This document shows, one piece after another, positions 34,669-47,995 of a DNA stretch of 64,000 nucleotides. Within the stretch, counting starts at the first letter, position 1. Every line of letters begins with the position of its first letter. The notes below the pieces were generated by a model that searched no databases, was not told the origin of the DNA, and was given only the letters and a program-made list of their open reading frames with translations. The DNA is from Dacryopinax spathularia (taxonomy: Eukaryota; Basidiomycota; Dacrymycetes; Dacrymycetales; Dacrymycetaceae): assembly GCA_037974965.1 (NCBI GenBank), contig JBBPFI010000004.1:1240001-1304000 (forward strand), written 5' to 3'. Both the position numbers and the translations under genes were made by a program.

Positions 34669-37600
34669 TCATGACGACGTTTTGGTCTTCTTCTTTTTCG
34701 GCTTTGGGAGCGCCGCATCTCCGTTGGGCTCAGCCGGACGCTTCAGCTTCGGCTTTGGAGGCGACGCAGTAGAGGGTACATCATCAGTGACCACGTTGGT
34801 GATTGACTGGGGTTCGTCTGCTTTTGCCATGGCCTTCTTCTTCTTCTTTCCGTCATCATTTGGGATTTGGGTCCGAGCACCCGATGGTAATGATTGCAGT
34901 ACTTGGTTAGCGAGATCGCGGAGGGAGGGGATATTTGCATGTTCCTTCGCGAGCCGAGCTGCGATACCCTCAAAGGTGGACGTTTCCCAAACCGCATCGA
35001 TTTTGTCGTTGCCGACCGTCTTAGCAGACGATCGAACAGCCCGATGAAGAGACTTGAGCAGCTCACGGACGTGGTCGCCATGGAATGAAGGAGCGTCCAA
35101 AGCCTGTTTGAGCGCTTCGTACAGTGTCTCCCGGACCGCCACATAGAATTCTCTGAGTTGTGTCGACGGGATCTCGATGTTGTTGATCTGCTCATTGCGT
35201 CAGTGTATGTCCGATGGCTGAGTGGTTTGCAGCAGACCTGGCTCAGCAGTTGCGTTAATAACCCTAGAAGCTTTCGTTGATTGATTCTATTGGGTGCGTC
35301 CTTGGCAATGATGAGAGCCAAAAGCGTATCACGCAGAGCCCAACCGCATGCCGGTGCTGAGGCAATGAGGTTGTTGAATAGAGTTAAGGGAATCCCGGCA
35401 GACTTTCGCGTGACGAACTGTTGTATTGCAGAGCGATAGAAGTCCACGAGCGTTCCGTTCAAGTCTTTGCCGCGCCTCGACAACGCTTTAGTCAAGAAGT
35501 TCAGCGTCTGCAAGGCCACGGGCTTCGAGCCGGCGCGGCGCATGCGATCGTAGACAGCGTTCATCACCTCGCCAGCCTGCCTTTCTCCGAGTGTTGGGAA
35601 GTCCTTGGTACTACTCAGTCGTGCTCGAATAATGCCGCTAGCCTTTTCTCCGAGCTGCACTTCGTCCGAACTGGAGAAAAGAGCGAGATCCAGAAGCGGT
35701 ACAATGAACTGTAGAAGAAGCTCATTTGTGGGCTCCATCTTCATGTAAGTATCCACGAGATCGAGCACCCGGATCTTGAATATCGTTGCTTCCCGCTGAG
35801 CGTCTAGAGAGGGGCGTCAGTGGGGATCCACGATCCCATCAAGAGGGCTTGACTACGCACTCTTTTGGCCCTTCTTGTCCCCTATCTGAGATTTCAAGGC
35901 GTCCGCTAGTTGATCATCCAATCGGAGCATAGTCTCGTCATCAACTATATCTTCTTCATCGCTTTCGTCTTCTTCATCCTCTCCTTCGTCGCTGTCTGCA
36001 GCCAGACCGTTGGCTTTGAGCACTTTACTCAAACGAGCCCGAAGCGCAGCAGTAGCGGCTGCCTGCTCCTCATTTTCTTCCTCTTCTTCCTCCTCTTTTT
36101 CGCCGTCGTCATCTTCGTCATCCTCCTCTTCGCTGTCATCGTCATCGTCTTCCTCACTATCTTCAGCGTCCGATGCTTTGGCACCCGGATTTGTCTGGCC
36201 CGCCTCCTCTTCATGTGCCATCTCGATATCTTCCTCTTCCTCCTCCTCGTCACCGGCCGGCTTGTTTTCCAATTGCTTGCACCATGTTAGCCTGCATCAA
36301 GGGCAGAATAGACGGACATACAGCGATCAAGAACTGTAGTGTCGATGGCAAGACTTCCTTGGTCAAGCCACTGAAGACCTGGATAACTAATTCTCGCGCA
36401 TAGGCGGAGTCGCCTTCCAGAAGCGCGACGAGAACATCGAGAAGGAGATCAATGGTCGGGGCGTTGATGTCGTCAGAAGTCTCCTCGGTGGGTAGCGAAA
36501 TCCCAAGCAATTTTGATGTCGCCTGAATGGCATCCTATAGAGAGTGAGCAAGGGCTTCTTGGGTGCAAAAGGAGAACAGGAATTACAGGAAGAATTTCGC
36601 TGACGTCAATGTCATCCGCATATGTTTGGATCAGAAGGTAGCGCAGGAGCAGCGCGCACGCAGAAGCTACATTCGCCTGTTCGCCCTCGACAGCAGCAAG
36701 ACGATCCAGAGCGTGCGACGTAGCGGTCCTAAGCTCAATAATGTCTTGGTCGGCTTCCAGAACCGGCATGGCGTGCGTCTTGCGCTTGGCTAGTTTTTGT
36801 AGAAGAGCGGTAGTGCGAGCGAACCAATCCACGTCCTGTATTTGGCCAGAGTCCGCTCCATTTTGTTGAGATTTTCCTGAATGGACACAGTCAAGTGCCT
36901 GTAACGCTCGCACCGGCGAATGATTCATACCTTTCTTGGCTGTGCGCTGATCGTTGAGGATGACCAACGATGCGTTCAGCCTCTCCCGGCATCTTGCCTG
37001 CACAGAGGGAGAAAATAGCGGATGCGGCATGGTGTGCAACTGTGAAGATTTCAGCAACTTGCAGGTGGATCGGAAACAGTTTCGAACTTACAGCTGAGAT
37101 TTTGCTTTTCGGATTCGGACTCTTCATGATGAAGAATCCATGTACGGTCAGGAATTCCAAAGCCATTCCGACCCAGGCTTCACTTTTCGGAATGGATGCC
37201 ATTTTTATCAAGGGCTGCATCTGGTCGATGATCCATAGACGTTTCGCTTCGACGCCAGTGGTACTGTTGCCTGTTAACGAGGACACCATGTGCGGACGAC
37301 AAGACGTGACTTACTCGTCACCTTCCGAGCCAGAGCAGGCCGCTTGAAGCAAGAACTTGACGTACTCCTCCATCCCCGCGATGTCCATGCTCTCAACCAG
37401 GGAACGGACAGTCTTGGTCTTCGTAATCATGTCGAATCTTTGATGACCGTGTTTGCCGGTCAGTTGCGCAACTAAGGTATACGCAACAGAGGGATTCTCC
37501 TCCGCAACCTTGCGGATCACGTCGACAAGGGCAAGAGCAGCCTCGTGGAGGTATCGCTCGGATTTTGACAAGTGATTGATCCAGGTCCGCATGAAATTTG

Positions 37601-38722
37601 GAGTGAAAATCAGGGGTAGTTGCGCAGCCGGTGCGCGAGGTAACGCTTTCGCAAATACTTGGAAGCCCCAAGCTTTCCGCACATCGGTGGCGTTGTAAGA
37701 GAACAGCGACTCGTCCACGACCATTCTGAAGAAGTCCTGGAATTCGCTTGACGGGGACGACGCCTTCGTTGCGTTGGGGTCGAGGTAAGAGTTGAGTACG
37801 ATGTCCCAAGCGAAATGCAGTTGGGGCCTCCATGTACCTGATGTCTTCCCCTCACCGTCATCTGCCGTACCGCTTTTGAAGAGTCTCGCGACGATGGGAA
37901 GGTTCGCGGGAGCGAGGAGGTTGCCTTGCTTGAAGGTGGGTGCCACGAGGCGCGGCCAGTCCAAATCAGGTCGAAGCTGCTGTAGCCGAAGAGCTAGCGC
38001 GAGCTTCTCCAAGGTCCATTCCTGTCGCGCCTCGAACACTTCGGAGCACAGTTGCGAAACTGCTTCGTCCTTCCAGGCTACGTCGGAGGCGTGCAGCGCA
38101 TCCAGTGCACGCACCAACGCCCACCATGCGCTCTCTCTCAACCAGCTCTTTTTCTCTCCCAACTTGATCAATTCAGAAATGATAGTGGCGAAATCCGATG
38201 CTGTGGGTAGGAGCTTCAGGTTGGATGAGCCCACTGCCGGAGGTTCGGAACGAAAGAGGACTCCAGATTCGATGAGAGCTGTGAGTCCAAACAGGCGAGC
38301 GAAAAGCAAGTCCCGTTGCTCAGCTGCAGACAGTCCAGCGGTCATCTGCGTGGTGCTAAGCACAAGGGAGAGGACGTGACTGCACGAGATCGTGGGAATA
38401 CGTTGCAAAAGCTAACATCTCCTCAGCGCAGGTAGAAGGGGATGGACTGGCATGAGCGCACCTCGGTCAACGCAACGGAAAATCCCAGCCTGCTCTGCTC
38501 TCGCGAGCTCGCAAGACCTTTCACCAGGCGGTTGACGGCATACTGCACGTCGGGCGCATGGAGCGCTTCGAACTGCTTCTTTGCGTCCTCTTCGACCGTA
38601 GACGGTGCGGCATGTTGTGCCTGGAACTTTTCAAGAGTTGTAAGGAGCGATACAGAGGCGTCCAGCCTCTCATTTGTGGATGTAGATGCGAGGGTATAGT
38701 ATAATGGAAGCGTGGTCGACAT
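34669..38722 (-). CDS. POL5: POL5 / MYBBP1A-type nucleolar protein
   Basis: Large nucleolar HEAT-like protein required for rRNA synthesis and ribosome assembly (historically called DNA polymerase phi). The N-terminus MSTTLPLYYTLASTSTNERL is followed by VNRLVKGLASSREQSRLGFS, a conserved family signature, then SAAEQRDLLFARLFGLTALI. The middle is helical (TAQLTGKHGHQRFDMITKTK). At about 36.0-36.3 kb lies a long acidic tract of Glu/Asp runs, then TMLRLDDQLADALKSQIGDK, both typical. The C-terminus is Lys-rich (nucleolar localisation) and ends KPKKKKTKTSS. About eight short introns interrupt the frame. The start at 38722 is the only ATG giving the conserved N-terminus. Confidence 0.92.
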
Positions 38723-38993
38723 GATGAATAAACCAATACGGTTGTCGACCTTTTGGGTGGGCACGCACAAATAGTCCTCGTAGGCCTACTTAGCAGGAAG
38801 ACCCCTACTTTTCAACTTTTTGCTCCCGTAAGGGCGCCTTTTCTGAGCAAATACGTCACGTGAAATCACGGCTTCTGTTAATCCGCAGCTCCGATTCAGC
38901 CCGTACGACAATACAGTATCCGTTGTGCTCAGAATCATATGTATTCTGCCGATAGAAGGAACAACACGATCAACAGGAAGAGTACACGTAAAA
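38723..38993. promoter_or_regulatory. POL5 upstream region with TCACGTGA motif
   Basis: A 271-bp gap to the stop of the SPF45 gene. TCACGTGA at 38856-38863 lies 134 bp upstream of the POL5 start. Otherwise no feature is seen. Confidence 0.4.
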
Positions 38994-41319
38994 TCAAGGT
39001 AAAGGCATGTCAAAGTAGTGCATATCGAACTGCTGCTCATCGTAATACCGAGCCTTGACGGTCCGGCGATTAAAATACCGACCATCGAGCTCACGGACGC
39101 TCTTCCACGCACCCACAGGACCAGAGAACTTGACAAAGATGCGGACTTCGTCTTCCGGCGCCGCCTTGTGAGGCGTGACGTGAATATACACGCGTTCGAC
39201 AACGCCGTGTTTGGAGCATTCCTCCGCTAATGCCATGTCAGCAAAGAAATGATAGCATACAGTAGGCAAGAGAGGAATAACTCACCGATTTCCGCCTGCA
39301 AATCGGCGTCCACATCCTCCTTCCCGACCATGTTTCTCAGGCAGATAACCTGACTATGTTCACCCCATCTTTCCACCTCTTCCTTATGCCTCGCATCCTC
39401 GTTCGCATTGACGATCCTGCCCATAGCACCTCGAGCCATTGCGGAAGGACGACCGGACTCGGCCTTGCCTTTCTTTGGCACAGGAACCTTCTCCACAGAC
39501 AGGGCATGGACGATGCCTTCACCACGTACTCCCAGGCCTTGACCCTCCTTATAACCCATTTTGGCCATCATACGTGCTGCGACGTTGTGCATATCGTTAC
39601 TGCAGAAGTGTAAGTATGGTGGTTGACTGAGAGACGTCATAGACGTACTCGTCTTCAGGAACAGTGCCAGTCTGCTCTGGTGCTGGCGAAGCGGGTTTTG
39701 GGGGAGCTGATGCAGGTGCCCCAGCCGCTGAACCACTTGGTGCGAGTGCAGCGAGCCTCGCAGCGATAGCCGCAGCCGCTTGTCGACGCTTCTCCACTTC
39801 TGGATCGAGAACAGGAGCAGGCGGAGCAGGAGCAGGGTCCACCGGAGGTGGCGGTGGCACAGAAGGAGGCGGAGGAGTCGGCACAGACGCTGGAGGTTGT
39901 GGCCACACGTAGTCGTCATCATCTGGTCCGGGTGGAGGGCGAACGAATCGTGGCGGCGGGGGTGGGGGAGCAGGCGATGATGATTGGGGCGGCCGAGCGT
40001 TCTGACCCATAGCGAGCCTACGCTGGAATGGATCCTGCCCGGAGTCGGCGACAATATTAGGTAGATTAGAGGGCAGTGGAGGCGGTGTTAGCACGGAGGG
40101 TGGTGCAGCCGGCGCTGGTGGTGCGGGAGCGGGAGGAGGCACGATACCACGAGACATGGCCAGACGACGCAGATATGCCTCTTCTCCCGTCATGTCCTTT
40201 GCAACCGCTACTGGTGCACTTGCCACAAATGACGGCGCTTCTTCGGCCGGCTTAGAAGATGATGGTGCGAACGAGAGTGCACCCAATCCGCGCGGCCGTG
40301 CAGGCTCGTCGTCATCGTACTCGTCGCGAACCCGAGCTTCGAACCGACCTGAACGCGCTCAGCCAAAGTCAGTCTTGTGAACAAAAAATACGCACCGGTT
40401 TTCCTCGGCCGCCATCGATCTTCACCGTCGCTCCCACTGGCACCCTCATCCTCGCTGCTATGCCATGACCTCTTCCGGTCGTATCGCCTAGCTTCCTCCC
40501 TCTCTCTTTCCTTGTACGCCTTGTACTCAAAATAGTCATTAGGACGAATAGGGTCGTATGTCTCCATTGGATCCCAGACGTTCACATTTTGTTGTTTGTT
40601 CTACAGGCATAGGTTAGTGTATGATCATTGTGTATGCGTGAACAAACGCACCTTCTTTTTCTTCTTATTTCTCCCACGTCCGGCCCCGCCGCCTCCACCC
40701 TTTCCGCCTTTGAACCCATTCACGTCTTCATCCAAGACCATACTGGGCGGCTTGACTTTCTTTGACCATCCTTCCGTTTGCTCCTCGGTCGCAGCAGGCG
40801 CATTAACAGTAGGAGGCGCAAAGACCACCGCGGTGGCGGACACAGTCGCACTTGAGGAAGCCGTTGGCAATGCCGGAAATGCAATTGCAGAGCTTGAAGA
40901 TGAGACTATCGCCCCGGGCGGTAGCCTTGCTGCGAGAGGCTTGGTTGCACCCGGCTTAGCCTTGTTTGCTGGTCTCCGAATAGGCGCGAATGCGAGGACA
41001 GCTGAGAGTCCTGTATGACGGAACACGTATAGAGTGCATATCCAATGTCGGAACGGGGGGTGAATCACGGAGGAAATATGGTCAATTTCGTGCACTGGAA
41101 GAGGATACTGTGGGCGCTCATGCCTGAATTATTCGCGCTCTCTTCGTTGGGCGCAGCATCTTTTGCACCTTCCGGCGTAGCATCGCCCGCTGCTTCACCA
41201 CCAGGTGATGTCGAAGGTTCCTCAGACGCCTTTATAGACTCCAGCACGGCTGCATCGGCAATTCCGCTCGATGCAATGGCTGCAGGTGCTGAGAAGTTGA
41301 TTCCTCCATATAGAGACAT
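38994..41319 (-). CDS. RBM17: Splicing factor 45 (SPF45/RBM17) homologue
   Basis: Alternative-splicing factor with a G-patch and a UHM domain. The N-terminus [20 protein letters not shown] matches the SPF45 'SLYGD' start. Then come [29 protein letters not shown] and [20 protein letters not shown], all SPF45 hallmarks. A long Pro/Ala-rich linker at about 40.1-39.7 kb is expanded compared with animals. The G-patch reads [20 protein letters not shown]. The C-terminal UHM has [40 protein letters not shown] and the RYF loop ([20 protein letters not shown]) that binds UHM-ligand motifs. It ends [13 protein letters not shown]. About five introns. Confidence 0.93.
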
Positions 41320-41598
41320 GGTGAGGATACGGAGGGGAGGTGAGATGGAGGTGAGGAGAAGGGGATGAGTCTAAGTCGAGCTGCTTTTGGCGGATTGCTT
41401 CCGCGTTCCTAGAAAGCGGAGTTGCGGAAGCGAGGAGAGTACACACATCAGACAGGACATCATCTCAATTACAGTGCATGCAGGTTACAACGAAGCCAAG
41501 TGCGAAGTCCAAAGGAGTGACGAAGTCCGACAAGAAGCTGCCAGAAGGGAGTCCGATAAGCCTACCTCCAATTTTCATTTTGCCCCTCCCGATTACGC

Positions 41599-43487
41599 CT
41601 AGAGTAGATACTCCCTAATCCCTTCCAACAAGCCATCCCAGAATCTCCTAATCGTCTCGCGCTCAAACCCATTCTCATCGTACCCAAGACTGAGCCAAAG
41701 CCTTCCCGCAAAGGTGTAAGCGAACAGCAGCATGGCTCCACTGCGTTGTCGTGAGCCTGTCGTCAAGCCGTGCAGTGTGAGTGCCGGATAAGCCGAGTGA
41801 GCGTATACGGCGTCCAAGTTGCCTAGCATGGACAGTCCTAGCAGGGCGTTACTGGGAACCTTCGGAGGCGTAGTTTCGGCCACAGATGGAGCTGGAGAAG
41901 GCGGCACCCACGTCCCGGCTTCCCGAGCATCGTCCTCCGCCGCCCAGCGCTTGGCTTGTTCCGCTCGGTGAGTGGCCATAAGCCTCGACCGACTCACGAA
42001 CATCTTACTGCCCATAACGACGTTCATCTGCCGCTTCACGCTCTGTGCACGAAGCCACAGCGTTTGCGCGGACGTGAGACTTCGTGGGATGAAGGAGGGT
42101 AACATGATATTGAAGTAGGTGACCGCCAGGAAGAAGTGTGACTCCGGAACAGCCGAAAAGTATTGCCGGAGATTGGCTGCGGAGTACATCATCCTGCGAC
42201 GCTTGGTTAGTATGGATTTTTGAACGGCTTTGGGGAAACGCACGTTGGGAGCTCTTCACCCCCTGCAGGCTTGATCGTTGCCCAAACGAGATTGCAGAGC
42301 GCGAAGATAGCATGGCTGATGGTAACTCCGTTCTTCTTGCATGCCTTCAGTGCTCGGCCGGTCTCTTCCTTCGTGAATGGGACGGTAGGGACAGTCGTCT
42401 TGCGAGGTCCAAGCTTTTTTCGGGGCATGACATGTCCTCCGATTGTTTTTCGCTGATGATTCTCGAAATCCACCCGAGCGGCGAGTCGTGCGAGCGAGCT
42501 CTCCGATGAAGCTGGAAGCTTGTCTTCCAGTGATCTCGGGATGGGGCTTTCTCGCAAGTCTTCTGGAACGGCGTATCGTTCGTACCATTCTTGTTCGAAG
42601 AGTCGATATAGTTCCGAGTCGGTCATATCACCTCCAAGAAGACTGAAGAACTCGTTCGCCGTCTTGTGGAGAGCCATGCCATCGCCGACGTAGTGCGTAG
42701 TACAGAGGCAGAAATGGAATTCCCCCCTCTCGGGCTGTGGACGCAGCTCGCCTAGACGAGGAGATGCGTTCGGAGTCGGCGGCCCTGCGGACACGAGACC
42801 GGCACTGTTCGGATCGCGAGCGAACAGCAGATATGCCGGTTGTTCCTTCGAAAGTAGTCGGGGCCCGTTAAGGTAGTTTAGGATCACCTCTGCATAGCAT
42901 GAATACCGTCTCGGTTGAAGGTTATGTATAGCTGGCTCACCGTCCTTAGTCTCCACGCTGATCCTGAGAGTCTCCCTCGCCCGTCCCAGCTCCTCATGAG
43001 GATTTCGTGCGGTGGTGTAGACGAATGAGGCGCTGTCATAAGCCCCATCGTCCATCCGGACCTCCGAGCCCAGTAAAGGATGTCTTGTCCGGAGAATCGC
43101 CCATATGGTCTGGATACGCTGATCCGTGATCAAGGACGACAAGGCCATGAAGTCGATGCATAAATACCTGAGTTCACGTCAATGCATGCCGCTCAGCAAA
43201 CGGAAGCGGACGTACATATCGTTCACCCCCTCGCCTCGGCTCGGCAGGAAGTAGCTCAGCTCCGTATCACCAAGCTTCCGCTCCCAGATACTCTGGCTCG
43301 GAAGGCTTGCAGGCGTCCCCGGCGGCGTGAGTAATTGTGTTCTCGATCCCTCCATGGTCTTTGAGGTGTTAACTGGAAGGGCGAACTCTACGCTGCTCGT
43401 CCGGCTGTGCGTCGTACTGGAGGGCGGGGTGGGCAACACCGCCGTCCCTGCCTTCTTCATATTATTTTCGAAGGCAGCCTCCATCAT
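41599..43487 (-). CDS. CoA-dependent acyltransferase-like protein (HxxxDG family)
   Basis: Member of the chloramphenicol-acetyltransferase/condensation-like fold, similar to fungal alcohol acetyltransferases. After a Ser/Thr/Pro-rich leader, the conserved N-terminal segment WERKLGDTELSYFLPSRGEG, VNDM is followed across an intron by YLCIDFMALSSLITDQRI. The catalytic motif is HYVGDG (His-x3-Asp-Gly), within CLCTTHYVGDGMALHKTANE. Later segments: KKNGVTISHAIFALCNLVWA, YSAANLRQYF and a C-terminal GAMLLFAYTFAGRLWLSLGY, where many relatives have the DFGWG-like element. The longer frame above 43487 lacks an ATG, so the start is the double Met there. The substrate is unknown. Three or four introns. 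Confidence 0.8.
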
Positions 43488-45021
43488 GTTAAGCACTCCA
43501 AGCAGGATTTCTTGACCGATCCAAAGGGTGCTCGGCACCTATAGACGATGACCAGAAGTGCGGGATTCAGGTATCGGAATTGTTGGAGCTTGCCAAAGCC
43601 AACTTGACCTCAGATGAGAAATGGGTGAGGGTAGTTGACTAGACGACGATAAGCAACTTGCTCGCCTCCGAGCACGTTAAACCGTACCTTGTCGTCGCAG
43701 ATCGGTGGAAAGCTGTTGAGGCCGCAAGGGGTGACGGTGAGCCAGCAGAGGGAGACGATGTCCAGCAGTTACGATGCGAATATAAGTCGCCGACAAGGGC
43801 GGACTCGAGCATCGTATGCTGAAGGCGATGTCTAGCCCCGGATCTCTCGCAATAACTTGGAGCGAGCAGAGGTCTATCCCAAGTTGTTCGACTCCGGATG
43901 TACGGTAGCGACGGCAGAATGATTCGTACGGCAAGACGAGCGCCACTTCGCGCCGAGCGTCATTCGAATGTGCCAGTCACTGCCTTCCACCAGCAGCCCG
44001 ACAATTGCAGGCGAGTAAGATGTCGCTGGCAGATGAATTCTGGGCGAGATTGGGAAGGCCATGCCGCCCGGCCGGGACGAAATCGCGTCTGGAGCAGCAT
44101 GAGGCCGCCTAGGCGCATAGCAGCCGAGGTCCGTTCCGTCGGACAGCCCGAGAAATGCCAGCAGCAGCAGGTCGACCCGGACTCGCGTCCCGAATTTAAG
44201 ACATTGTTGACATTCCAGCGAGAAATGGGGCGAGTGCGGTGCCTTGCTCGTCCCTGCTTCGGCGGATGATAATGGCCCTACTAGGCCGTGGACCGATCTC
44301 CAAGCATGGCAAGACGCTTAGAGTGAGTCCCTAAGAATAACAGGATGTCTGGCGCCTGGAACTCAGGGAAACCGATAGAGTCTGTTGGTGGGACCACGAG
44401 AATCAATGTCATCATCGTCCCATGTCGGACCCTTGAGAACCTGATCCTGAGGCCGATGCCGCCGGCACAGGATATGGACCGATTCGCCTGTTGTTCACTT
44501 ATTCGGGCACGACGTTTCCACCTTCGAACGGTGTACATCCGCGAGCAGAAGCCAAGGATTAGCAGGAGTTCCTGTGGGTGTTGGACGTGGGTGCGCCGAA
44601 AGACCACAAGCAGGAAGCCGAGAGAGCAGGATGAGACCCGCGTTGAGCTGTCACATGCACTCCGCGTGCTCCGGCGGCTCGTGACGCGGCTTCGTGCATT
44701 CCCAAACATTCCAATGTCGCGAAGCCGACTTTGGCCGAGCTTGGAACCCGCATTCCTCGGTCTTGGATGTCCCCTACAAATAGATTAGAGAGGCACCAAC
44801 TTGGCGGATGCTCAGTCGTAGACAGCTTGGATTGTATTCACAACGAGTCCAACGAGACATTAGACGAAGTATGCCAAGTCTACGATCATATACGTGACTC
44901 TATCGGTGGTCACTTCGAAGTCATGCGGAAGTGTCCAAGATGGTCTCGAGCTAATGGTATCTAGCGAGTCCTTGCACATCTATCCTTACCTTTTCCGCTG
45001 TCCCCCGTCAGTAAGGAGGGA
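43488..45021. other. Gene-poor gap, nothing recognised
   Basis: A 1.53-kb stretch. The longest ATG open frame is 44345-44788 (147 codons, plus), overlapped by an equally long frame on the minus strand. Neither looks like a known protein, and both are Arg/Ser-rich, as expected of chance frames in this composition. The left part must hold the acyltransferase promoter. Confidence 0.5.
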
Positions 45022-46451
45022 TCACTGCTTCTCCCGCTCCGCCTCTTCCTCCCGAAGCATAATCTCCACCTCTCCCTTCTCCTCGTCCGTCGGCTGCATC
45101 GGAGCCCTAGCCTTGTTCATCTCCTGAGCCTTGACCCAAGTATAGTACATCGTCCCCAGCCTGTCATGCAAACGTCAGGCCTGAGACATTCTAGGGTGAG
45201 GAGTGGGAGAGGGACGTACAGGATGGTGAATATTGACAGGAGCCGATTACTGTTTCAGGACGAGTGTCATAAGCGAGGCAAGGGATAAGGGAGCAGCGAT
45301 GGGACTGACACTGTGAGGATGTCTCCAAATATCCAGACTCCGAGCAGGGTCTGCAGGACTGATCGGACAGCCTGTCGAGTGTGTGGGTTAGGCGGTCTGT
45401 TCGTGTGAGAAAGTGTGCATACGCACCGAGCTAAACATATGCGTTATGGGCGAGGTGACCTTGATGCTCAGCAACCCTGCCACACATAGGAGGTAACCGA
45501 ACACGCCCGTAACGAGGCTACCCCATAGGAATGGTGTCCAGTCCCAAACAAGCGGCCCTCTGATCAGCGCGGACAAGCGGGACATCTCTCCATCCATGAA
45601 GAGGACCGGTAGGAGCATGACCGCCGAGCCCAGATTCGTCCAGTACGCGAGCTGGATCGCGCTGTTCTCAACATAGCCGAGAGACGACTTGATGAGCACC
45701 GCATGGATCGCGATAAAGACGGCGCTGATCAAGCCGTAGAGCAACGACAGACCCGACGGTTTCGCACTCTCTGGCAGAGTACGCGAAGGGGCTATGCCGA
45801 GCAGGAAGCCGATCGTCACGCATGTCGCTGCGAGAAGGACGAGGAGCGACGGTCTTGATCGGGTTTGGATGGACGAAGCGAGGATCGTGAGCGGCAATAC
45901 CATACCGCGTGCGATCTACATTGAGACAATGCCCGTAATGTCAGTGTTTGTTCCGATCCTCGCGTATGCCGATGGGAGCGGACGGCCAGCGCATGCCTCG
46001 CCTCGGCCCGAGATCAGGTGCCGAGGCTGGCATGCGCGTGCCCCGTGCCAAGCCTAAAAGGAAATGCAGAGGAATGGCTCACCTGGAAGAATGATGCTTC
46101 GACATCTCGTAGGCAGAGCGTGTTGAAAGCAAGCCCTACGATGTTGACGAAGACGACTGGGAAGAGATCCTTGGCTGTTCGTAGGGATAGTCGCGGCAGG
46201 TCGATGCGAGTCGTAAACAGGGCCGAGATATGCAGCTATCGCAGCCAGAGTGAGCAAGATACCACCCTTCCAGCTGGACGCTGGCATACGAGGACGACTG
46301 CCAGCACGAGCTGGTTGAAGATGAACAGTAGTGGCAGATCCGGATTTGCAACTAGGGTTGCCTTGTTCACAAACACCATCACCAGCGCCGCCGCCATGTA
46401 GAACGTGACGACGCCTGCGACCTTAGTCGCCTCCGTCGATAGGATGATCAT
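45022..46451 (-). CDS. SLC35C1-like GDP-fucose transporter (nucleotide-sugar transporter)
   Basis: Golgi/ER multispanning antiporter of the drug/metabolite superfamily. Exons joined in frame give KVAGVVTFYMAAALVMVFVN, then FIFNQLVLAVVLLHISALF and LPRLSLRTAKDLFPVVFVNI. These are followed by GLAFNTLCLRDVEASFFQIA and RGMVLPLTILASSI. The C-terminal half has WGSLVTGVFGYLLCVAGLLS, IKVTSPITHMFSSAVRSVLQ and LGTMYYTWVKAQEMNK. These parallel SLC35C1 closely (the N-x-LCL motif, IKxTSPxTH, YTWVxxxEM). The C-terminal tail is charged and ends REEEAEREKQ. The specificity for GDP-fucose is inferred from that resemblance. The ATG at 46451 is the first available, and an extra upstream exon is possible. Its nearest plus-strand neighbour encodes an O-fucosyltransferase-like protein. 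Confidence 0.82.
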
Positions 46452-47995
46452 GTTTGTGACAGCAAGAGGACTAGTCAATCAGGTCGAGGACAGAGATGGC
46501 GGACCAGGAGAGCGACAGAGGATAAGAGGTACACCTAGCAGAGCATGCTGCGGTTGGGATAGCATGGCTCCAATAATACCCCGAACATCACGGTCATGTG
46601 GCGCTGATGCGCTCAAGCGCCTGGCTATGGTTAAAGACAACCCGAGGAGGGCGCATATTCATGCTTGCTATGACCCAGCGGAGGTCTTGCCCATTAGGGA
46701 GCGCAGCCAAAGAGGAGGATCGCCTGATATAAGGCGGGACCGAATTTGGGCGGGGCACGGCACGTGTTCGGTCGCATCTCTCTTCCTGTTTCGCTGGGGC
46801 ACCACACCCAAAGAAACTGCGCAAAGCAGGGAGATAAGACACGCTGCAACAGGCAGTCGGTTTCTGGTCGATGTCTGGAATCCGAACTATGCCACCGCGG
46901 TCAGATCCTGCTGATTATCCTCCGTGACGCGTCAGGATCGGCGCTTGCCTTCTTTGGATGCCCTTCTACCAGTCTCAAACGGATTCCGCAGTTCGAGACT
47001 CGTCCTCTCCATTCTCAGAACTCTAGGCACGCTGCTGGCAGGCCTCGAAAAGATGATGGCTCGGCATCGGCCTATCGATGATCATCTTCGCCCTTCCTCG
47101 CTGTGCGCCGAACTTACGGGCTTTGATGATCGCGAATGGCAGCTCTACGATTTTGCCATGGAAGTCTTCATCCACGCCCCATCCAACCGATTTTTCGATG
47201 TCCGACTTTCTGATGGTCCCTTGTCTTTCTTGCTACGAAGGCCTGCTCTTTCGTATTTGACGGCGCTGCTCAAGCAGGGTGATGTTACGGTCACCAGTCT
47301 GGCGAACTCGTCTCTCCAGAGTCGGCGAGTACTAGGCCCAATGCATGCAAGTTGCAGGGATGCGCAGATGATCCGGCGAGAACGTACCCACCGATCTCCA
47401 TGGCGATTCAGCTGCAACTCGTCAGCGTGGTCGGCCTGTTGACCTGCATGCTCGTCCATGGCGGGAAGTCGGAGTCCTGTCTTAGAGAACGAGGAGCTTC
47501 TGTCTCGCACTTGGTCTTCGACTCCCTGTTCCAAAGAGACTCATAACGACTTCATCCATGGAGAAGAACCTCAAGAAGCTGGCAGACACGAGTCGAAGCA
47601 AAAACCTTGAACTGTCAGACATCCTTGCTGCTTCGTGCCGCATCCACGCCCGAAGGATCTCGCGACTTGCTTCAAACGGCGTCAAAATACCGACGTAGCG
47701 GTATGACCCTATCGTTTAGCGTGAAAGCGCATGCCTCATTGTCTTGTCTCAAACGACGATCTCATCATCGAAAATCTCGGCCGCGGACCATCGTCCCACA
47801 TGCCGATCAGAAACATCTCTGCTCCGAGGTTCTCTCCCACAGTCTCAGCGAACATGCTTGCTTGGACTATGCTGCGTCTCAGAGTGCCGATCCGAATGCG
47901 ACAACAAGGCTGTTTAGCTGGGCAGGCCATGACTGCTTCCCCCCATCCATCTTTCGTCCTCTCCTCTCTCCGCGATCCAACCCATCTAGCGCAAT
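46452..47995. other. Gene-poor gap with one doubtful open frame
   Basis: A 1.54-kb stretch between the GDP-fucose transporter and the O-fucosyltransferase-like gene. A 172-codon plus-strand frame (46924-47442) has protein-like composition (FDDREWQLYDFAMEVFIHAP) but opens without an ATG; its first Met is about 40 codons in. I do not recognise it. It could be part of a small spliced gene or chance. The right end has a CT-rich leader just before 47996. Confidence 0.45.

Noticed and set aside
36010-36339. Plus-strand poly-Ser open frames at 36 kb
   Set aside because: They are the antisense of the POL5 Glu/Asp tract.
44281-44788. Overlapping long open frames on both strands
   Set aside because: Neither resembles a known protein, codon use looks random and no splice-consistent extension was found.
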